Of a stretch of DNA of 64,000 nucleotides, positions 42,800 to 56,154 are shown piece by piece. Where the stretch lies: assembly GCA_032164245.1 (NCBI GenBank), contig JAVMKO010000005.1, positions 39,088,133-39,152,132 on the forward strand, given 5' to 3'. Position numbers and translations under genes: made by a program. Every line of letters begins with the position of its first letter. Positions within the stretch are counted from its first letter, which is position 1. Origin of the DNA: Sternotherus odoratus (Eukaryota > Chordata > Testudines > Kinosternidae). The notes below the pieces were generated by a model that did no database searches, was not told where the DNA came from, and saw nothing but the letters and a program-made list of their open reading frames with translations.

Positions 42800-42935
42800 T
42801 TCTGGCCACTTTAGATGTACTTAAGATCAACCCAAAATTATGGGCTTGATGCATGCATCACTGGATGAAATTCTCTGGGCTGTGTTATGCAAGAAGTCAG
42901 ACTAGATGTGGTCCCTTCTGGCCTTAAAGATAGGA
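42800..42935 (+). mobile_element. LINE 3' tail fragment
   Basis: ATCACTGGATGAAATTCTCTGGGCTGTGTTATGCAAGAAGTCAGACTAGATG…GGTCCCTTCTGGCCTTAAAG is the CR1/L3-type 3' end. Confidence 0.75.
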
Positions 42936-45305
42936 GTGAAGCTCCTCTGTTTTTTTCAGGGGAGTGTGGAAGTTGTTATTGTCATGGATAAATTCCATGC
43001 TGCCTCCAGTTCCTCTTCTCTTCCAGTCCTAAACTCTAGGTTAGATTGTGTGCTGTTAAACGGTGGTTGGGATTTCACCAGAGATGCTAACATTTCAGTG
43101 GTCAATGAACTGACAACAGCATAGAGTGGGTATAGCTCATTGTAAAGTACTTTGAGATTTTCTGGGACGAATGGTGCTAGGTAAAAATAATATCATTGTC
43201 ATAAAAAATTAGAGCTGGAAAACAGCTAAAACCCTGGTTCTGAATACACCAGACCCTTGGAAACGTTTGAATCCAGATTTGACCTTTGTAACTTGAGCCT
43301 ATTTCCCTCACAAAGACCTATGCAGACTGAAGTTTTACCATCAGCGAATGTTGCAAGAAGCTGGTCCTTTAATGCTTTCCCTTGAGCGGGTTGGGAAAGG
43401 GAACCAGAAGGAGGTAGAAGTTGTCATTAACACTGACATGCGGTCAGCACAGCTGCACCCTCATCCCTTTACCGTTGGTGGCGTTTAACCTGGCGTGCAA
43501 AGCAAGCTAACTGATGTCAGGGAGCCAAACCCAATCTTGGTTTCTTAGAAAGTCCCTGGAGATGCCACATGATGAATGCCAAGTTTGTTAACCTCAGTTG
43601 TTTGATTCGGTTTCCTCTTTGACTCCTGCTCCCATATCACTTCCTGCCACTGAGTTACATGATGACATCAGCACACCCACAGGCTTATAAGTGATGACCT
43701 CACTTCCTGCCCAATTCTCTGTCTTATTTCTGCTTTTCATAGAGCTCTTAGCATCACCCAAAACCACAGCCTAGGTGGGTACTTTCCTCTTTCTTTCAGT
43801 TTGAGCAGGACCGAGGGCAGTGGCATGTGGAATACATTTCCCTCCGGTTGCACAGACCGGCAGGCACAGATGCATTAGGATAAGCAGCTGCTGTAGTGAG
43901 TGTGAGATGGCAACATAGCACGTGGTACTGTAACACAGGCAGCTAGTTACTTCTGTACTTTCTGCTACAGAGTGGGGGATGCTTTCATCTAGTGTGTGTG
44001 TTTCACTTTCCTGGAGGTGCAGAGATTTGTAGCACTGGAGACAGGAAAGCTGCTGTGTCCCGGAATGAAGTGTGGAAGGTAATACAAAAGCCTGCATAGT
44101 ATGCAATCTAATACTCCTCCTCTCTAGAGTAATTCATAGCCATTTGAATTCAAACAATAGCCTGAAAATGAATCTTGGATGCAGTCTGGTGTGTGGAACC
44201 TTCAAGCTGCTTTGCTGGAGACTTTATAGATTCCAGATTCATTCAGGAGCATCATGCAGCTGTAGCTGCTTCCAAACTGCTATTTTCTGAATGTGAGCCA
44301 GTTCCATGCACCTGCAGCTAACTTCAAAACTGGGTGCTGTGCTGCTGACAGAATTTGCACTCGCAACACAGAGCCGACAGCTCTAGGGGAGCTAATCACC
44401 TAGATGTCTATTGTCTTGTTTGGGCTTTTGCAGGACGGGACTGAGATGTGTGATAGGAACGAGTCAAGAAACTTGCACCTTCTAGGAACTGGCCTATGCC
44501 CAGCTCTAACTGGGGCTGATGGTCCCTTGTGTCGTGATCACTATGTTCATACACAAATTAAAAAAAACACACTTGGAAATATCCAAATGGATGTGGTCTG
44601 GCCTGACTCCTTGCTGGTCTCCCCTTAATGAGAGCTCTGAGGAGGAGGAGCGAAGTGGAGGGGAAGAACCAAAGAGGAGGGGCTCCTTCAGAAGTGCTGT
44701 GGGCGAGGCCACGGCGAAGAGTTGGGAGAACTGTTCCAGAAATAGCATTTTGTTTCCTGGGCCCTGGGCAGCCGGAATCCCTTCTTTCTGTGATATTCCC
44801 AGGGTGCTGATTCTGGGGTTTCCTAACAGCTCATAGATTTTGCTTTGCGTGGATTTCATTACTTTTCAGTTACCCATTTCCTGCGATGGCACCAACTGAA
44901 GCTCAAGCATTGAAGTTTCTCTAGTTGCCCAGGCTGGGTGCTCCTGCCACCCCTCCTGACAGAGTGCTGCTGCCAGTGCAGGATTAATGAGCCTGACATC
45001 ACCTACTTCCCCAACACCACAGAGGAAGCCTTGGCTGGTTTTGTTTTATTATTTCAATAACTCATCCTTTCTAGTGACACATTGGGGAGCAAGAGAAGCC
45101 CCGAGCTCTGCAATCGGTGCTGGCAGGACCCAGCCAGAAGCAGGAGGGAAATTAGTATTTTGTTTCCTCTCTGCCCTTCTCCCACTGTTCACCTCCTCCA
45201 TTCAGTCTGGCTGGTGGTGTGAGAGTTTAGCCCACCGGCAAACTGCTGGGCCACTCCTTTCCTGGGACCAAGCCCAATATCATCCCGGGAGCCAGGTGCA
45301 GATCG
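42936..45305. other. intergenic (or distal HMGA-like intron), no gene confirmed
   Basis: Nothing firm. A serine/glutamate-rich frame starting about 44633 after CTCCCCTTAATGAG could be a late exon (see findings). Near 43130-43200 there is another LINE-tail-like piece. Confidence 0.35.
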
Positions 45306-48300
45306 GGGGAGCTCCCTGATCATCTGGTCTGACCTCCTACATAACACCATCCAGAAAACTTCACCCAGGCACTCCTGCATCCAGCCCATAACCTCACACC
45401 TTTCTGAGCACATATTCAAGTAACCACTGAACGGTTCAGATGTTTGTGTGGACTCCAGACCTGATTCATTATTCACTGCAGTCACCGAGTGTGTTGCTAT
45501 GGACTTCACTGAGCCAGGAATCCAGCCCTTTATGAGTTCCCCTCACCCACCTTCTCACAATCCTCCATTTACTTTCTTCCTCCCCTCCTCCTCAGCAACC
45601 TCAAACAGCTGTGCAACTCCTACCCCATGTTCTCCCTACACCCTCCCAGTCCTTCCAATCTCTCCTGCTGTCCCTCCCGTGAAAGCCTGGCACAGGACAC
45701 TGAAACCACCCCTGAGCATTGCTGTAACGGGGAAATGTGTGGGACTCCAGAGCTCTAACCCCCCCTTTCTCATGCTCTCCCCCTTTAGGCACTCCTGGAA
45801 AAGATTCTCATAGGACGGGCAGGACTACAGGCCTTAGGAGATCTCTGAGCACCGCACCAGCTGCACCACAGTAGCACCCTGCCTGCTGATGTCATATTGA
45901 AGCCACAAGAATTAGGAAAATCAACCAACCAATCTTAATTTTACACTTAAAATTCTCCTCCCAGCCTAACTTTGGCAAAGCCAGAGCCCCTGCTGCCCTC
46001 CTGCTCACCTCAGACCGCAATCTCAGGCATTACAGCCAGAACTGTATTGAAAAAAACAGCAGCTTCCTTGTGAAGGGGATTCCCTCACCTGGTTTGTATT
46101 AGATCCTTGCAAGGAATTAGGGTTGCAATAATCTCTTTAAAAGCCTTTATAACTTGTACTGTCAGGAATGGTCACACTCCCACAGGGAAGGGAAGCTGAC
46201 TTAATACTTGCAGACACAGTGCAGGTAATCTAGTCATATTGCCACTGTTTGAGCTCACCTAGTAACACCATCAGGGGGAATGGGGCATAAATATCTATAC
46301 AGGAGAGCATTGAGAAAGTCCCTGGGAACCAGTTCATGGATTAGGTTGTTGCTCATTTCCTTGAACAGCGAAGAATCCTTTCTCCCACTCTCCCCAAATA
46401 GAAAAAACAATGGGAATTGCTGTACTGCCATGGGCCAGTGCTTCATCTAGTCATTATCCTTGCTTCAGCAGTCTAGAGCCCTTGGAGGAAAACGTAAGAC
46501 TTGAACAAGCTGAACTGCTGGGCAGGGGATGGCAGTCTTCCTCCCCTGTTGATAATCTTACTCCCTGAAGCATTTGGGTTGATGAACCTTATTTTTTATC
46601 CTAGCTAGTGTCAGTCCAGTGGTTATTTGGGGCACCATATCCCCACAACCAGTTCACACCCAGGCACAACTCTCAGTGCAATCAATGAGAATATTTCCTG
46701 AGTGAGCACTAGATAAACACAGAGTAAAGACCCCAGGATGCTTAACAGGCGTGTCTGCAAAAAAAAGGGTTGCTTCTTTACTGAGCCTTAGGACTGGTGT
46801 TACCAACTCCAAAACCACCTTGTAAATTCAGTTACCCACTGGTGTGTCTGCCTGGTTAGAAACCAAATGTGTGGCATCCTCTGGTGTTGCAACTGTGCAT
46901 ATGAAAATATCTTAATACACTCCAATTTCAGGAGTGTCTTGGGATATAGCGATAGCCAGTCAGTTTAGGGTTACTGGCTGTTGGTCTCGTGCTTCTGTGC
47001 CAGATTTGATCTACCCAATTCTTGGGGTCCAGGGTGTTTTTAATATCCAGCCCCACCCAGTGGAAATCCAATGGTATTTTCCATCCATTGGAATGGATGC
47101 CTGCCTCATAAAATAGGCGGAGTAGATATTTCAATTATATGGGACAATATAAAACTGGACAGCTTTTACACTCATTAAAATATTTAATAGGACTTAATTG
47201 GCTATATATGTAGGGAAGCAACAGCAGAAACCTGTGAAATGGCTGGATTTATTGAGCTCAAATGTTAATCTTTTACCAAAGTTCTGTTCCTTTAGCAGGT
47301 CACTATTTCACATAGAAAAATCCCTGTAGCTTTTTAGGAGGAATGGATAACTCTGGCCATGGGTAATAGAATGTGGGGCCTTTCACCTATAGGTCCCAAG
47401 ATCAAATCCAATCCAACATAATAGTGACAAAGGGTTTTAGACCCCTAACTTCCATTTATTTTAATGGAGAATTTGGCACCTAAATACCTTTGAAACTGGG
47501 CTTAGGACCCTGATCCTGTAACTGACTCCATGCAGATGGACTTCTTGCTCTAATAGTTGTTTCTGTCTAATGGCTGCTTTATGATAGTCTATTTGAAATG
47601 AGTTAGATGGACTCAGCTGAGTTCCTAGTGGAACACCACATCACAATAACCATTTCCGCTCTTCTAACAGTCTTATCAGAGCAGGCAAGCCTGAAGTGGT
47701 ATCAGTGCAGTGGTCACCCCGAGTCAAGAATGAGGCATGTGGGTGAGGATTGGGAAAGATTGCACTGCTACTTATGCTATCCCTGTTCTATAGATAAGTA
47801 GAGGAATTCAGGTTCCAGGGCTGACAATGTGATGTCTTCCCTAAGCAATAAATCTGCTCCTGGTAATAGAGAGAGAAAATTTTAGCCTTGCAAAGTTTCC
47901 ATGAAAATTTATCAGCACAGGCACAAAAACTGCCCCAGACTATGATTCTGATGAAAACTAATGAGGAAGGAAGGAATAATATTTCCCTCACCTATAGTTT
48001 TCACCTATAGTCCTGTAGGTATTCTTGCTGAAATAGCCCATCTTCCCCAGATGGGTAAAATAACATTTGTGTTTTCCACCCTCTCTCTCCAGGAGTGCAA
48101 TGATGGGGCTTTGGAAGGGGAAGGGTGCGCATGTTTCTGGGTGCCTTTTCCTTAATTTCTTTTAGATACCTCCACTGCTTACCACTTTTAACTATTCCCA
48201 AGCCTGGCTGCAGTGGCATAATGGGTGAGATTCCTATTTTTTTTTTTTTTTTTTGGTACATTCCAATAGAGGATCCATTTTATGTTCTTCTGAGCTCAGA

Positions 48301-50171
48301 TACTGGAGCTGGGCTTCATATCAGGTGGCTACAGTCATCCAGTTGTGGCTCATCTCACAACTCAAAGGCTGTGCTAGATGGACACAGAAATCCATTTTCA
48401 AGTTCTTGACTACAAGTGAACTAACAGACCGTAGGAGTTCGCTGTCTGACAGACTCTAAATGCTGATTTGGCTAATTTTTTTAATCTGTGAGTGTGACAG
48501 GCAAAAATGCCAGACTGGGATTTTCTCTTCACCCGAAATGGATTTGGGGTAAGCACTTGTACAATATGTGGTCTGGGTAATTACTGTATCGTGACTGATG
48601 TTCAGGCATTTCTCAGTACATTATCTAGATCTTTCTCAGTTGGTGTGCATCCACACAGAAGGGAAAGGAGAGTGGCATTTGTTTTAACACAAATGACTGA
48701 GAAATCTGGTTAGTTTCAGGTAGGGAGGGCAGCTCCCCTTGGGCCACATCAGTGTCCTCTGTCTTGTAAAACAGGTCAATCTTTACTACCTCTTGCTGTC
48801 TCACTCAGCAACCACAACAGAAAAAGTTGCCATAAAAGCATGGCTATATTGGGAACAAGCAGCAGAATTCTATATTGTTGGGAGATAATCTGTGTCTGCT
48901 CCTTTAAGAGTCTGGTGCTGTGAAAAATCTACCTGTACTTTTTGTTCAATCTTCATGTAGAGATAGAGACTGGGTGTGAAAACCTGGCCCAGCTGAAGTT
49001 AATTGCTGTTGCCTTTAATGGGGCCAGGATTTCACCCTATAGCTTTATTAGTTCTTAGGAAAAAAAATAGAATGCTTTTTATTCCCTCCGTTTGACTTTT
49101 TGGTCTATGCAAAACAATGGGTCTGAACCAAAACCCTAAATCTAAACATATGGCTGCAGTCAGATCAAATATAGCAAGTCCTACAATCAAATCAAAATAA
49201 CTACAAGAAAGACAGGTACAGTTTGCAAAATCTCATTAGCCATGTGTTATGATTTTGCAGAATGAAAATTGAGGAGGTTTGGATCTACAACCCATTTTAT
49301 ATGTGCTCCAAAGCTTGGTAGGGTCAGATAAATGGTTCTGGTTTTGGCCCATGGATAAAGGTAATGTTAATTTGGGATTAGCTTTTGATTTTGGTAATAA
49401 AGATGTAAGTCATACAGCACCTCTGGGTTCAATTTTCTTGCTCTTTGTGCTTTCTCTTTGAGTGCTAAACCCAGTGAGTGCATGGCATTTGCAATCCACA
49501 GGACATCTGAGCTTTTCTTCCTTCACCTTAATGATTATAAAATAATAATTGGCCTGTATTACACAAACCCTCGGGTCTACACAAAAATGACAGATAATGG
49601 ACTCCAGGGAATGTAGCATAAGAATAAAGAGGCAAGTTACATAAGCCAAATTTTCAAACTTGAGTGCCTAAACTTAGACACCTAAATCCATATTTACCAG
49701 CATCTTCTGATAAAAAGACAGTAAATTTAAAGGTGCATAAACTGGAATTGATTTAATCAGAGTAACAGTTAATTCTGCTTCCCCCTGAACAAACACATGC
49801 TTCCCACAATAAAATTAATTCTGGAGCTCTTTGTACAACTAGTGCTGCTTACACACACAGGCTCACCCACACACACACACAGTTTGTTCCCAAGGCTGAA
49901 ACATTCCAGGAAAGCTCCAGCCCTGTGTTAGCAAGAGCAATGCCGATTTCTCATACTAATGGACAAGCTAGTCCTTGCGCATGTGAAGCAACTGTGTCTG
50001 ATTGGCTGTCATTCCCCCAAAGGCAGGGAAATAGGGCAGAGAGCCAGTTGTATGGCAATTTCCCCCTTAGATTCACAGTTTGAAGCCCAGCTTGGTTTTA
50101 TGCCTCTTATGAACATCTTCCCTGCCCTACGTTTCTACACAGGTCAGGGGGGCCTAAAGTTGGAGTGGGAC
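45306..50171. other. intergenic with old repeats, no gene recognised
   Basis: 45310-45420 is an old LINE-like piece (GATCATCTGGTCTGACCTCCTACATAACACC). T18 lies at 48237-48254. Reptilian GTGCCTAAA-type repeat phrases occur near 47440-47500 and 49655-49690, and CA-rich runs at 49850-49883. No exon with splice sites was found. Confidence 0.4.
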
Positions 50172-50626
50172 TGTCACAGGGTCTGCACAGGTCTCTCTTT
50201 CCCCTGTGCCCTGGCTGATAGAAATAAAAGTCTTCACACCCTCTTCTGGTGTTTCACCTCAATGTCCTTTATATACAGCATATACCAGTGGCTTCAGTGC
50301 AAGAAGGGGCTCCTCTTTGTACCTGGTTACAGGGTCTCCAGACCCCCAAGACACCTTGCCCACAGTGGGGAGACAGAGCAGCAGCCTCCTGTCCCCTTCC
50401 TGGCTCACCTCTCAGCGGAGTTCAGCTCAAAGCTTTTCTAGCCCTCTCAGATGGCATCCTCAACTGTGATCACTTAGCCCAACCTGCCAGGGTGAGCCAG
50501 CCCTCATTAAGACCCACAGCTGGGCTCCCTGCTGGCTGCTTCAAGCCTCTGACCCTTCCTGCCAAAAAGCAGGGCTTAGCCAGTAGGGACAGGGCATTCA
50601 AGGGGTTTTACCCCTGCCCTGCTACA
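50172..50626 (-). mobile_element. probable solo LTR, 455 bp
   Basis: TGTCAC … GCTACA ends with imperfect 5-bp flanks GGGAC/GGGAG. A TATATAAAGG box lies on the minus strand at about 50268-50278. No internal region is attached. Confidence 0.6.
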
Positions 50627-50789
50627 GGGAGTAGAGCAGAAAAAGGATCAGTAACTCTGCAGCTTGCTCTCCCACCCCAGCCCTCATTCACAGCTCAGAG
50701 GCTTATCTGCTACACCTCTGTAGGGTTTGGGCTACCTGGATCAGGAAGCACTGCAAATATGGTGGAAGGGCAAGGGGAGCCCTTGAAGA

Positions 50790-51595
50790 ATGCAGTCTTC
50801 ACAGACTCCAAGATAAGAAGGGACCACTGTGATTATCTAGTCCAGGAATGGGCAAACTTTTTGGCTGGAGGGCTACATCAAGGACTAGAAATGATATGGG
50901 GACCATGAATGCTCACAAAGTTGGGACTCCAGGGTGGGGCTGGGGATGAGAGGTTTGGGGTGCAGGAAAGTGTTCTGGGATTGAGGGGTTTGGAGAGCAG
51001 AAGGGTGATCAGAGCTGGGGACATTGGGAGAGGCTCAGAGGACTCAGTCAGTGGCATGTTCCTTCTACGGCTCCTACACGGAGGCACGGCCAGACAACTC
51101 TGCACACTGCCCCATCCACAGTCACCACTCCTGCAGCTCCCATTGGAGCACATAGGAGCTGGAGCGGGGCCATGCTGCAGCTTCTGGGAGCCACATGGTC
51201 TGGCCCTGCCCTGTGCCTCGGCCAGAGCAGGGTTGAGCCGCTGGTCCGGTCCCCAGCCCTGTGCCCCAGCCAGAGTGGGGCTGAGCCGCATGTTCTGGCC
51301 CGACACAGCCAGAACGGGGCCGAGCCACATGGTGCAGCTCATGGACCAGCTTAAAATAGTCCATGGGCCATAGTTTTCCCACCCCTGATCTAGTCTGACC
51401 TGCTGTATAACATAGACTGGAGAATTTATCCAAAATAATCCCTAGAGCCGAGCTCTTAGAAAAACAACCAATCTTGATTTTAAAATTGCCAGTGATGGAG
51501 AATCCACATCAACCCTTGGCAAATTACTCCAAAGGTTAATTACTCTCAGTATTAAGAATGTGTGACTTATTTCCCAGTTGAATTTGTCCAGTTGT
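50790..51595. mobile_element. old LINE-like repeat split by a hAT element
   Basis: TTCACAGACTCCAAGATAAGAAGGGACCACTGTGATTATCTAGTC before, and TCTGACCTGCTGTATAACATAGACTGGAGAATTT after, the hAT insertion join into one widespread reptilian repeat that extends to about 51595. Confidence 0.65.
50843..51387. mobile_element. hAT MITE, 545 bp
   Basis: CAGGAATGGGCAAACTTTTTGGC … GGCCATAGTTTTCCCACCCCTG, with a perfect 8-bp duplication ATCTAGTC at 50835-50842 and 51388-51395. Same family as 7381-7999. No transposase. Confidence 0.95.
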
Positions 51596-51596
51596 C

Positions 51597-52276
51597 AGGG
51601 GCTGATTGAGTGCTCCAAGTGAAAAGCACCACCTCATGGCAACACTCTGGGACCTACAGCTCAATAGTGAGAGTCCACAGGCTGCTTTGCCTAACAGCAA
51701 TATCACAGAGTAGCATCACCCATGGGTGAGAGTCCAAGGGCCACCTTCCTGGCAGGAATATCACAGGATATGTTCCCTGTTGGTGAGTGTGGGGCGAGTA
51801 ACCCTGCCCACTCTACTCCACTGGGTTCTGATCCAGGACCTCTTGACACACTATCCTGACACAGGGTTCAGGTGCCAATACCCCCAAGTGCATTCCCTAG
51901 GTCACTTCCTGCCTTCTTTCCAGTCCCCTTCGATGTCAGCTCAGAGTTGGACATGGGGTCCCTCATGTGTTCCCTCTGATTCAGCTTCAGAGTCTCCTCC
52001 GCCTCCACTGACAACAGCAAGTCATCCCCCATAGTTCCCCTGGGCAACTGGCTTTCTGCAGCACAGCTAGGAGGAGGCTCAACCCCATGGCTTAGCTTCC
52101 CAACAGGAGGCCACTGTTCTCAACTGCCCTCCTCCTGCCAGCCCTGAGTTGCCCTGCTCCCTTTTGAATGTTCCCTCCACTGGGAACATGCCCAATAGTG
52201 GCAAAAGGGCGTGGCCTCTTGGTCCACAACTGTTAACCCTTGCCTTTCCAGTGCAAGGTTGATACACCCCATCACA
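51597..52276 (-). repeat. LTR-like block
   Basis: Runs from about TGTCAGGGGCTG to CATCACA (minus strand start TGTGATGGGGTGTATC). GC-rich, with CACGCCC…CCACTGGGAACATGCCCAATA phrases similar to 17571-17650. No TSD was found, so limits are uncertain. Confidence 0.45.
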
Positions 52277-53434
52277 CAAGCTTCAACGTTGTCATTGAAT
52301 CATGTTATGTCTTTCTCTGCTAGACTGATGAGCCCATTATCAAGTAATTTTCCCCCATGTACGTAACTAAATGGAGTTCCCTGAGTCGATCGCTATAAGG
52401 GATGTTTTCTAACCCTTTAACAGAGATGCCCAGGATTGGATGTCCTTAATAGGAGATTTACAGCCCCAAAGAGTGAGATTCAGTGACAAAAAGCGATACT
52501 GTCCAGATGGTGTGTTAGGTCATTGCTCAGGGACAGTGCTAGGAGAGGCTTGTGGGGGCTATAGCCACCCCAAACTGTGCCTTATTCCCCCTGTATCAGC
52601 TGCCACTCTCCAGCCACCCAGCTCTAAAGGCAGAGCATAAAGAATGGTGTCAGCTGGTTGGGTGCCTAGCTCCAGCAGCAACACAGAAGTAAGCCTGGGC
52701 AGATGGCTGAGGGGCCTAACATACTGGAGTTATGCTGCCCAGGTCAGGTGGAGGGTCAGGGATTCCCCACTGTGGCCTGAACTGACCCGCTTCAGTCCAG
52801 GCTCCTGGGCCCCAGCCTCCATGGTTGCTGCTCCCTGAGGCCTCTGTCAGCCCTGGATCCAAGTCCCTGCTTAGGCAGCTCTTACCAGCTATGACCAGCC
52901 AGTGCCCTGCATTGCCCAGCTCAGCTCTGGTGGTTTCCAGACTCTGACCTGGCCAGGGCCACAAACTGTGCCTTCCCAGTTTTCTGACTGGCCACCTCAG
53001 CCGGTTAATAACCCCTAGTTTAGGCACACAGTCAGTGGACAAAACAAGATAAATATTCAAAAATAAACTCTTTTTATGGAAACCTAATAAAAAATAAAAC
53101 TGTTTTATCAATACAACAATGTTTATTTTGCATATCACTTTGTCCTGGTGATCATCCATTTAAAAAACATGTTATAAGTACAAATACTATTTGGTTTGTA
53201 TAATATTGCTCATGTTACATTTACAACAAACTAAACTATCAGATTCCAAAATAAATGCAAAATAAGTTTATTAAAAATTAAATAATTAAAATAAACCACA
53301 ACCAAACAATACATTGCATAAATATAAAAACACATAAAATAATCAAATTAAATGTAATTAATTTTAAGCTAACAAACCATAGATAAAGGATTCAGATTCC
53401 ACATTTCTTCTAACATTTAATTTGGTTTCACATT
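52277..53434. other. intergenic, AT-rich at the right end
   Basis: No gene recognised. 53160-53420 is strongly A/T-rich. Confidence 0.4.
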
Positions 53435-53960
53435 TTATTCGTGGGCTTTGTTATATTGCCATGAGACCCCCTTTGCTGATTTTATAACTTCTTTCGGTGG
53501 CTCAGACTTGTACCATGGGTCAGGATTTGCCAGCTTCCCTTGAATAATAGAGTCCAGTGGCCTTTCTAGTCCAAGGTTTGGTGTGAATGGTGTCTTATTC
53601 TTTTGAACAAGACTGAACGCTCTCTCTTCTCCTCCATTTGAGTGGGATAAAACTAAAACAAGCCCCTCAACTGTGAACAGTAATGGAAACTTGAGAAGAC
53701 CTAATTTAAAAAAAGAAGTCTTGCCTGCTACTGGGAGAATGAAGAACCATAGATTTGTCCAGTATGGTTAAAATCTTGAACTGGATTTTGCAGAACTTGC
53801 AATATTCCAGTCAAGTCCTGCTCGTTTTTTCGGTGAACTCATTTTTTTGACCATCAAGTGTTCACATACACAACCATACCTCACCTCCGGATAGCCTCCT
53901 CTCTTGGGCCTGTAGTCTCCATAGGTTACCACAGTACACAAACTTAGAAAGTGGCTTTCC
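53435..53960 (-). pseudogene. hAT transposase remnant (C-terminal dimerisation region)
   Basis: hAT transposases cut and paste DNA transposons, and their C-terminal hATC region mediates dimerisation. The minus-strand frame reads FPLLFTVEGLVLVLSHSNGG, EERAFSLVQKNKTPF and ends …QYNKAHE with TAA at 53437-53435. This matches the conserved hATC pattern (…LVLxxPHSNAxxERVFSLxxKNKT…). The terminal ~70 codons are open. Further upstream an in-frame stop (after SSAKSSSRF, near 53770) breaks the protein and nothing of the DDE/RNase H core is recognisable. Confidence 0.75.
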
Positions 53961-54249
53961 AAACTTCAAGCCCTATGCCAAGGATTGGAGTGACCTAGCA
54001 GATCACCGGTCTGGATAACACCAGACGGCAATGTCACACTGGAACAATTTGTTCTGGAAAGACTGTTATCCCCCAGCCTTGCAAGAAGAAACATATATGG
54101 TGACCTGGCTGCAGGGCCAAGTCATGAAGAGGGAGCCCCCTGAGGGACTGATGGCAAGAGAATACAGGGAGAGACACCATGGGAAGAGGGCCAATGCCTG
54201 GCCAGAGCTAATCTCCAGGTCAGCCAGGAGGAGGTGCCACCAGCAGTGA

Positions 54250-55969
54250 GTGGACCCTGTGACACACCTATTTATACACCCAAGAATTGCATTAGTGCTT
54301 TTAGTCACAGCATTGCACCAGGAGCACATGATTAGCTGATTCTCCACCACAATCCCCAAATCTTTTTCAGAGGCACTGCATGCCAGGATAGAGTCCACCA
54401 TCCTAGAAGCAAGGCCTACATACTTATTGTACCCAGATCAGGGGTTCTCAAACGGCATTGCATTGCGACCCCCCTTCTGACAACAAAAACTACTACTCAA
54501 CCCCAGGAGCGGGGGCTGAAGCCTGAGCCCTGCTGCCCCGGGTTGGGGGCTGAAGCCTGAGCCTGCCCAAGCCCCGCTGCCCTGGGCCTGGGGGACAAAC
54601 TAAAGCCTGAGCCCGGCTGCCCCAGGCAGAGAGGCTAAGGCCAAAGTCAAAGCCCAGGGCTTCAGCCCCAGGCAGGGGGCCTGTAACCTGAGCCCCGCCA
54701 CCCAGAGCTGAGGCTGTTGGGCTTGGGCTTTGGTCCTGGGCAGTGGGGCTCGGGCGTCAGCCCCCTGCAAGTCTAATGCCAGCGCTGGTGACCCCATTAG
54801 AACAAGGTCCCGACCCACAGTTTGAGAACCACTGTCCTAGATGTATACATTTATATTCAGCCATATTAAACCACATATTGTTTGCTTGTGCTACGCTTAC
54901 CAAGAGATTCAGCTGGCTCTGTATCTAGTGACCCGTCCTCTTCATTATTTAACCACTCCCCCCAATGTCTGTGTTTTTGCAAACATTATCAGTTATTTTA
55001 TATTTTCTTCCAGGTCATGATATGTTACGTAAACATGTTAAATAGCGTAGTGCCAAGAACCAATCCCTGCAGGGCCCCATTCAAAACACACCCACTCAAT
55101 GATAATTCTAATTAACATTTACATTTGGAGACCTCGCAGTTAACCAGCTATTAATCTATTTAATGTGTACCATGTCCGTTTTATATCATTTTTATTTTTT
55201 TATCAAAACGTCATGCTGTATCAAGCCAAATGGCTAACAGAAGTCCATTACATCAATGCTACTACCTTTATCAAGCAAACTTGTAATCTTGTAAAAAAAT
55301 GTAAGTTTTAAACAGGCTCTACTTTTCGTAAACTCATGTTTATTGGTATTAATTATATTACCTTGCTTTATTTCTTAGTTAATTGAGTCTTCTAGCAGCC
55401 ACTTCATTATCTTGCCTGGGATTGATGTCAGATTGATAGGTCTGTAATTACCCAGGTCTCCCTGTTTACCATTTTTAAATATTAGCAAAACATTTGCTTT
55501 CTTCCAGTCTTCTGGAACTTCCCCAGTGTTTGAAGACTAACTGAAAAAAATCAACATCAGCAGTCCAACAAGCTCCTCAGCCAGTGTTCTTTAAAACTCT
55601 TGGATGAAAGTTAGCTGAACTTGCTGATTTTAAAAATATTAAACTTTAGTAGCTGCTCTTTAATATCCCCATGAGATACTCTAGGAATGGAAAGAATGCC
55701 ATCATCAGATGACATGACAATCTGTTTTTTCCCCAAATACAGAACAGAAATATTTATTAAACACTTCTGCCTTGTCTATGTTGTTATTGATAATTATATC
55801 ATTTCCATCTAGTAACAGACCAATATATTGATTCATTTTGTTAATAATATAGTTTAAAAAAACCTCCTGGTTGTCCTTAACTCTGCTGGCTGTAGAGTTC
55901 ACCTTATGTCCTTTTGCTTCCCTTATCAATTTTCCACACTTCATATAATCTCTGCAACCCTGGTAGATA
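54250..55969 (-). mobile_element. CR1-like LINE body, decayed, split by a hAT element
   Basis: Minus-strand pieces in order: KAEVFNKYFCSVFGE at about 55710-55770, then NYRPINLTSIPGKIM at about 55410-55460, the typical spacer-to-RT order of CR1-group LINEs. Further RT words follow with stops and frameshifts down to about 55200. The stretches 54843-55100 and 54250-54430 continue as the same or an adjoining repeat. Its right end abuts the MITE at 55978. Confidence 0.65.
54439..54834. mobile_element. hAT MITE, 396 bp, GGTTCTCAAAC ends
   Basis: CAGGGGTTCTCAAAC … GTTTGAGAACCACTG, with 8-bp flanks ACCCAGAT/TCCTAGAT (6 of 8). The interior repeats the phrase GGGGGCTGAAGCCTGAGCC. Nested in the LINE region. 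Confidence 0.85.
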
Positions 55970-55977
55970 GCCTAGTG

Positions 55978-56154
55978 CAGTGGTGTCCAATAGAAATTCG
56001 ATACTAGCCACACTTGTGGTTTTGATTTTTTCTTATTAGCCACATTCTAAAAAAGCCACAGTAAGCCATATTATACAAAAGCTACATGCCTTAGCCACAA
56101 TTCAATAGACTAGTAGCCACATGTGGCTAGAGGCGAATATATTGGACACCACTG
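55978..56154. mobile_element. hAT MITE, 177 bp, CAGTGGTGTCCAATA ends
   Basis: CAGTGGTGTCCAATAGAAATT … ATATTGGACACCACTG, with 8-bp duplication GCCTAGTG (55970-55977) and GTCTAGTG (56155-56162). The interior repeats TAGCCACA words. Confidence 0.92.

Noticed and set aside
50249..51373. Frames of 150-219 codons near 50-51 kb
   Set aside because: They run across a solo LTR and a hAT MITE, with no protein similarity recognised.
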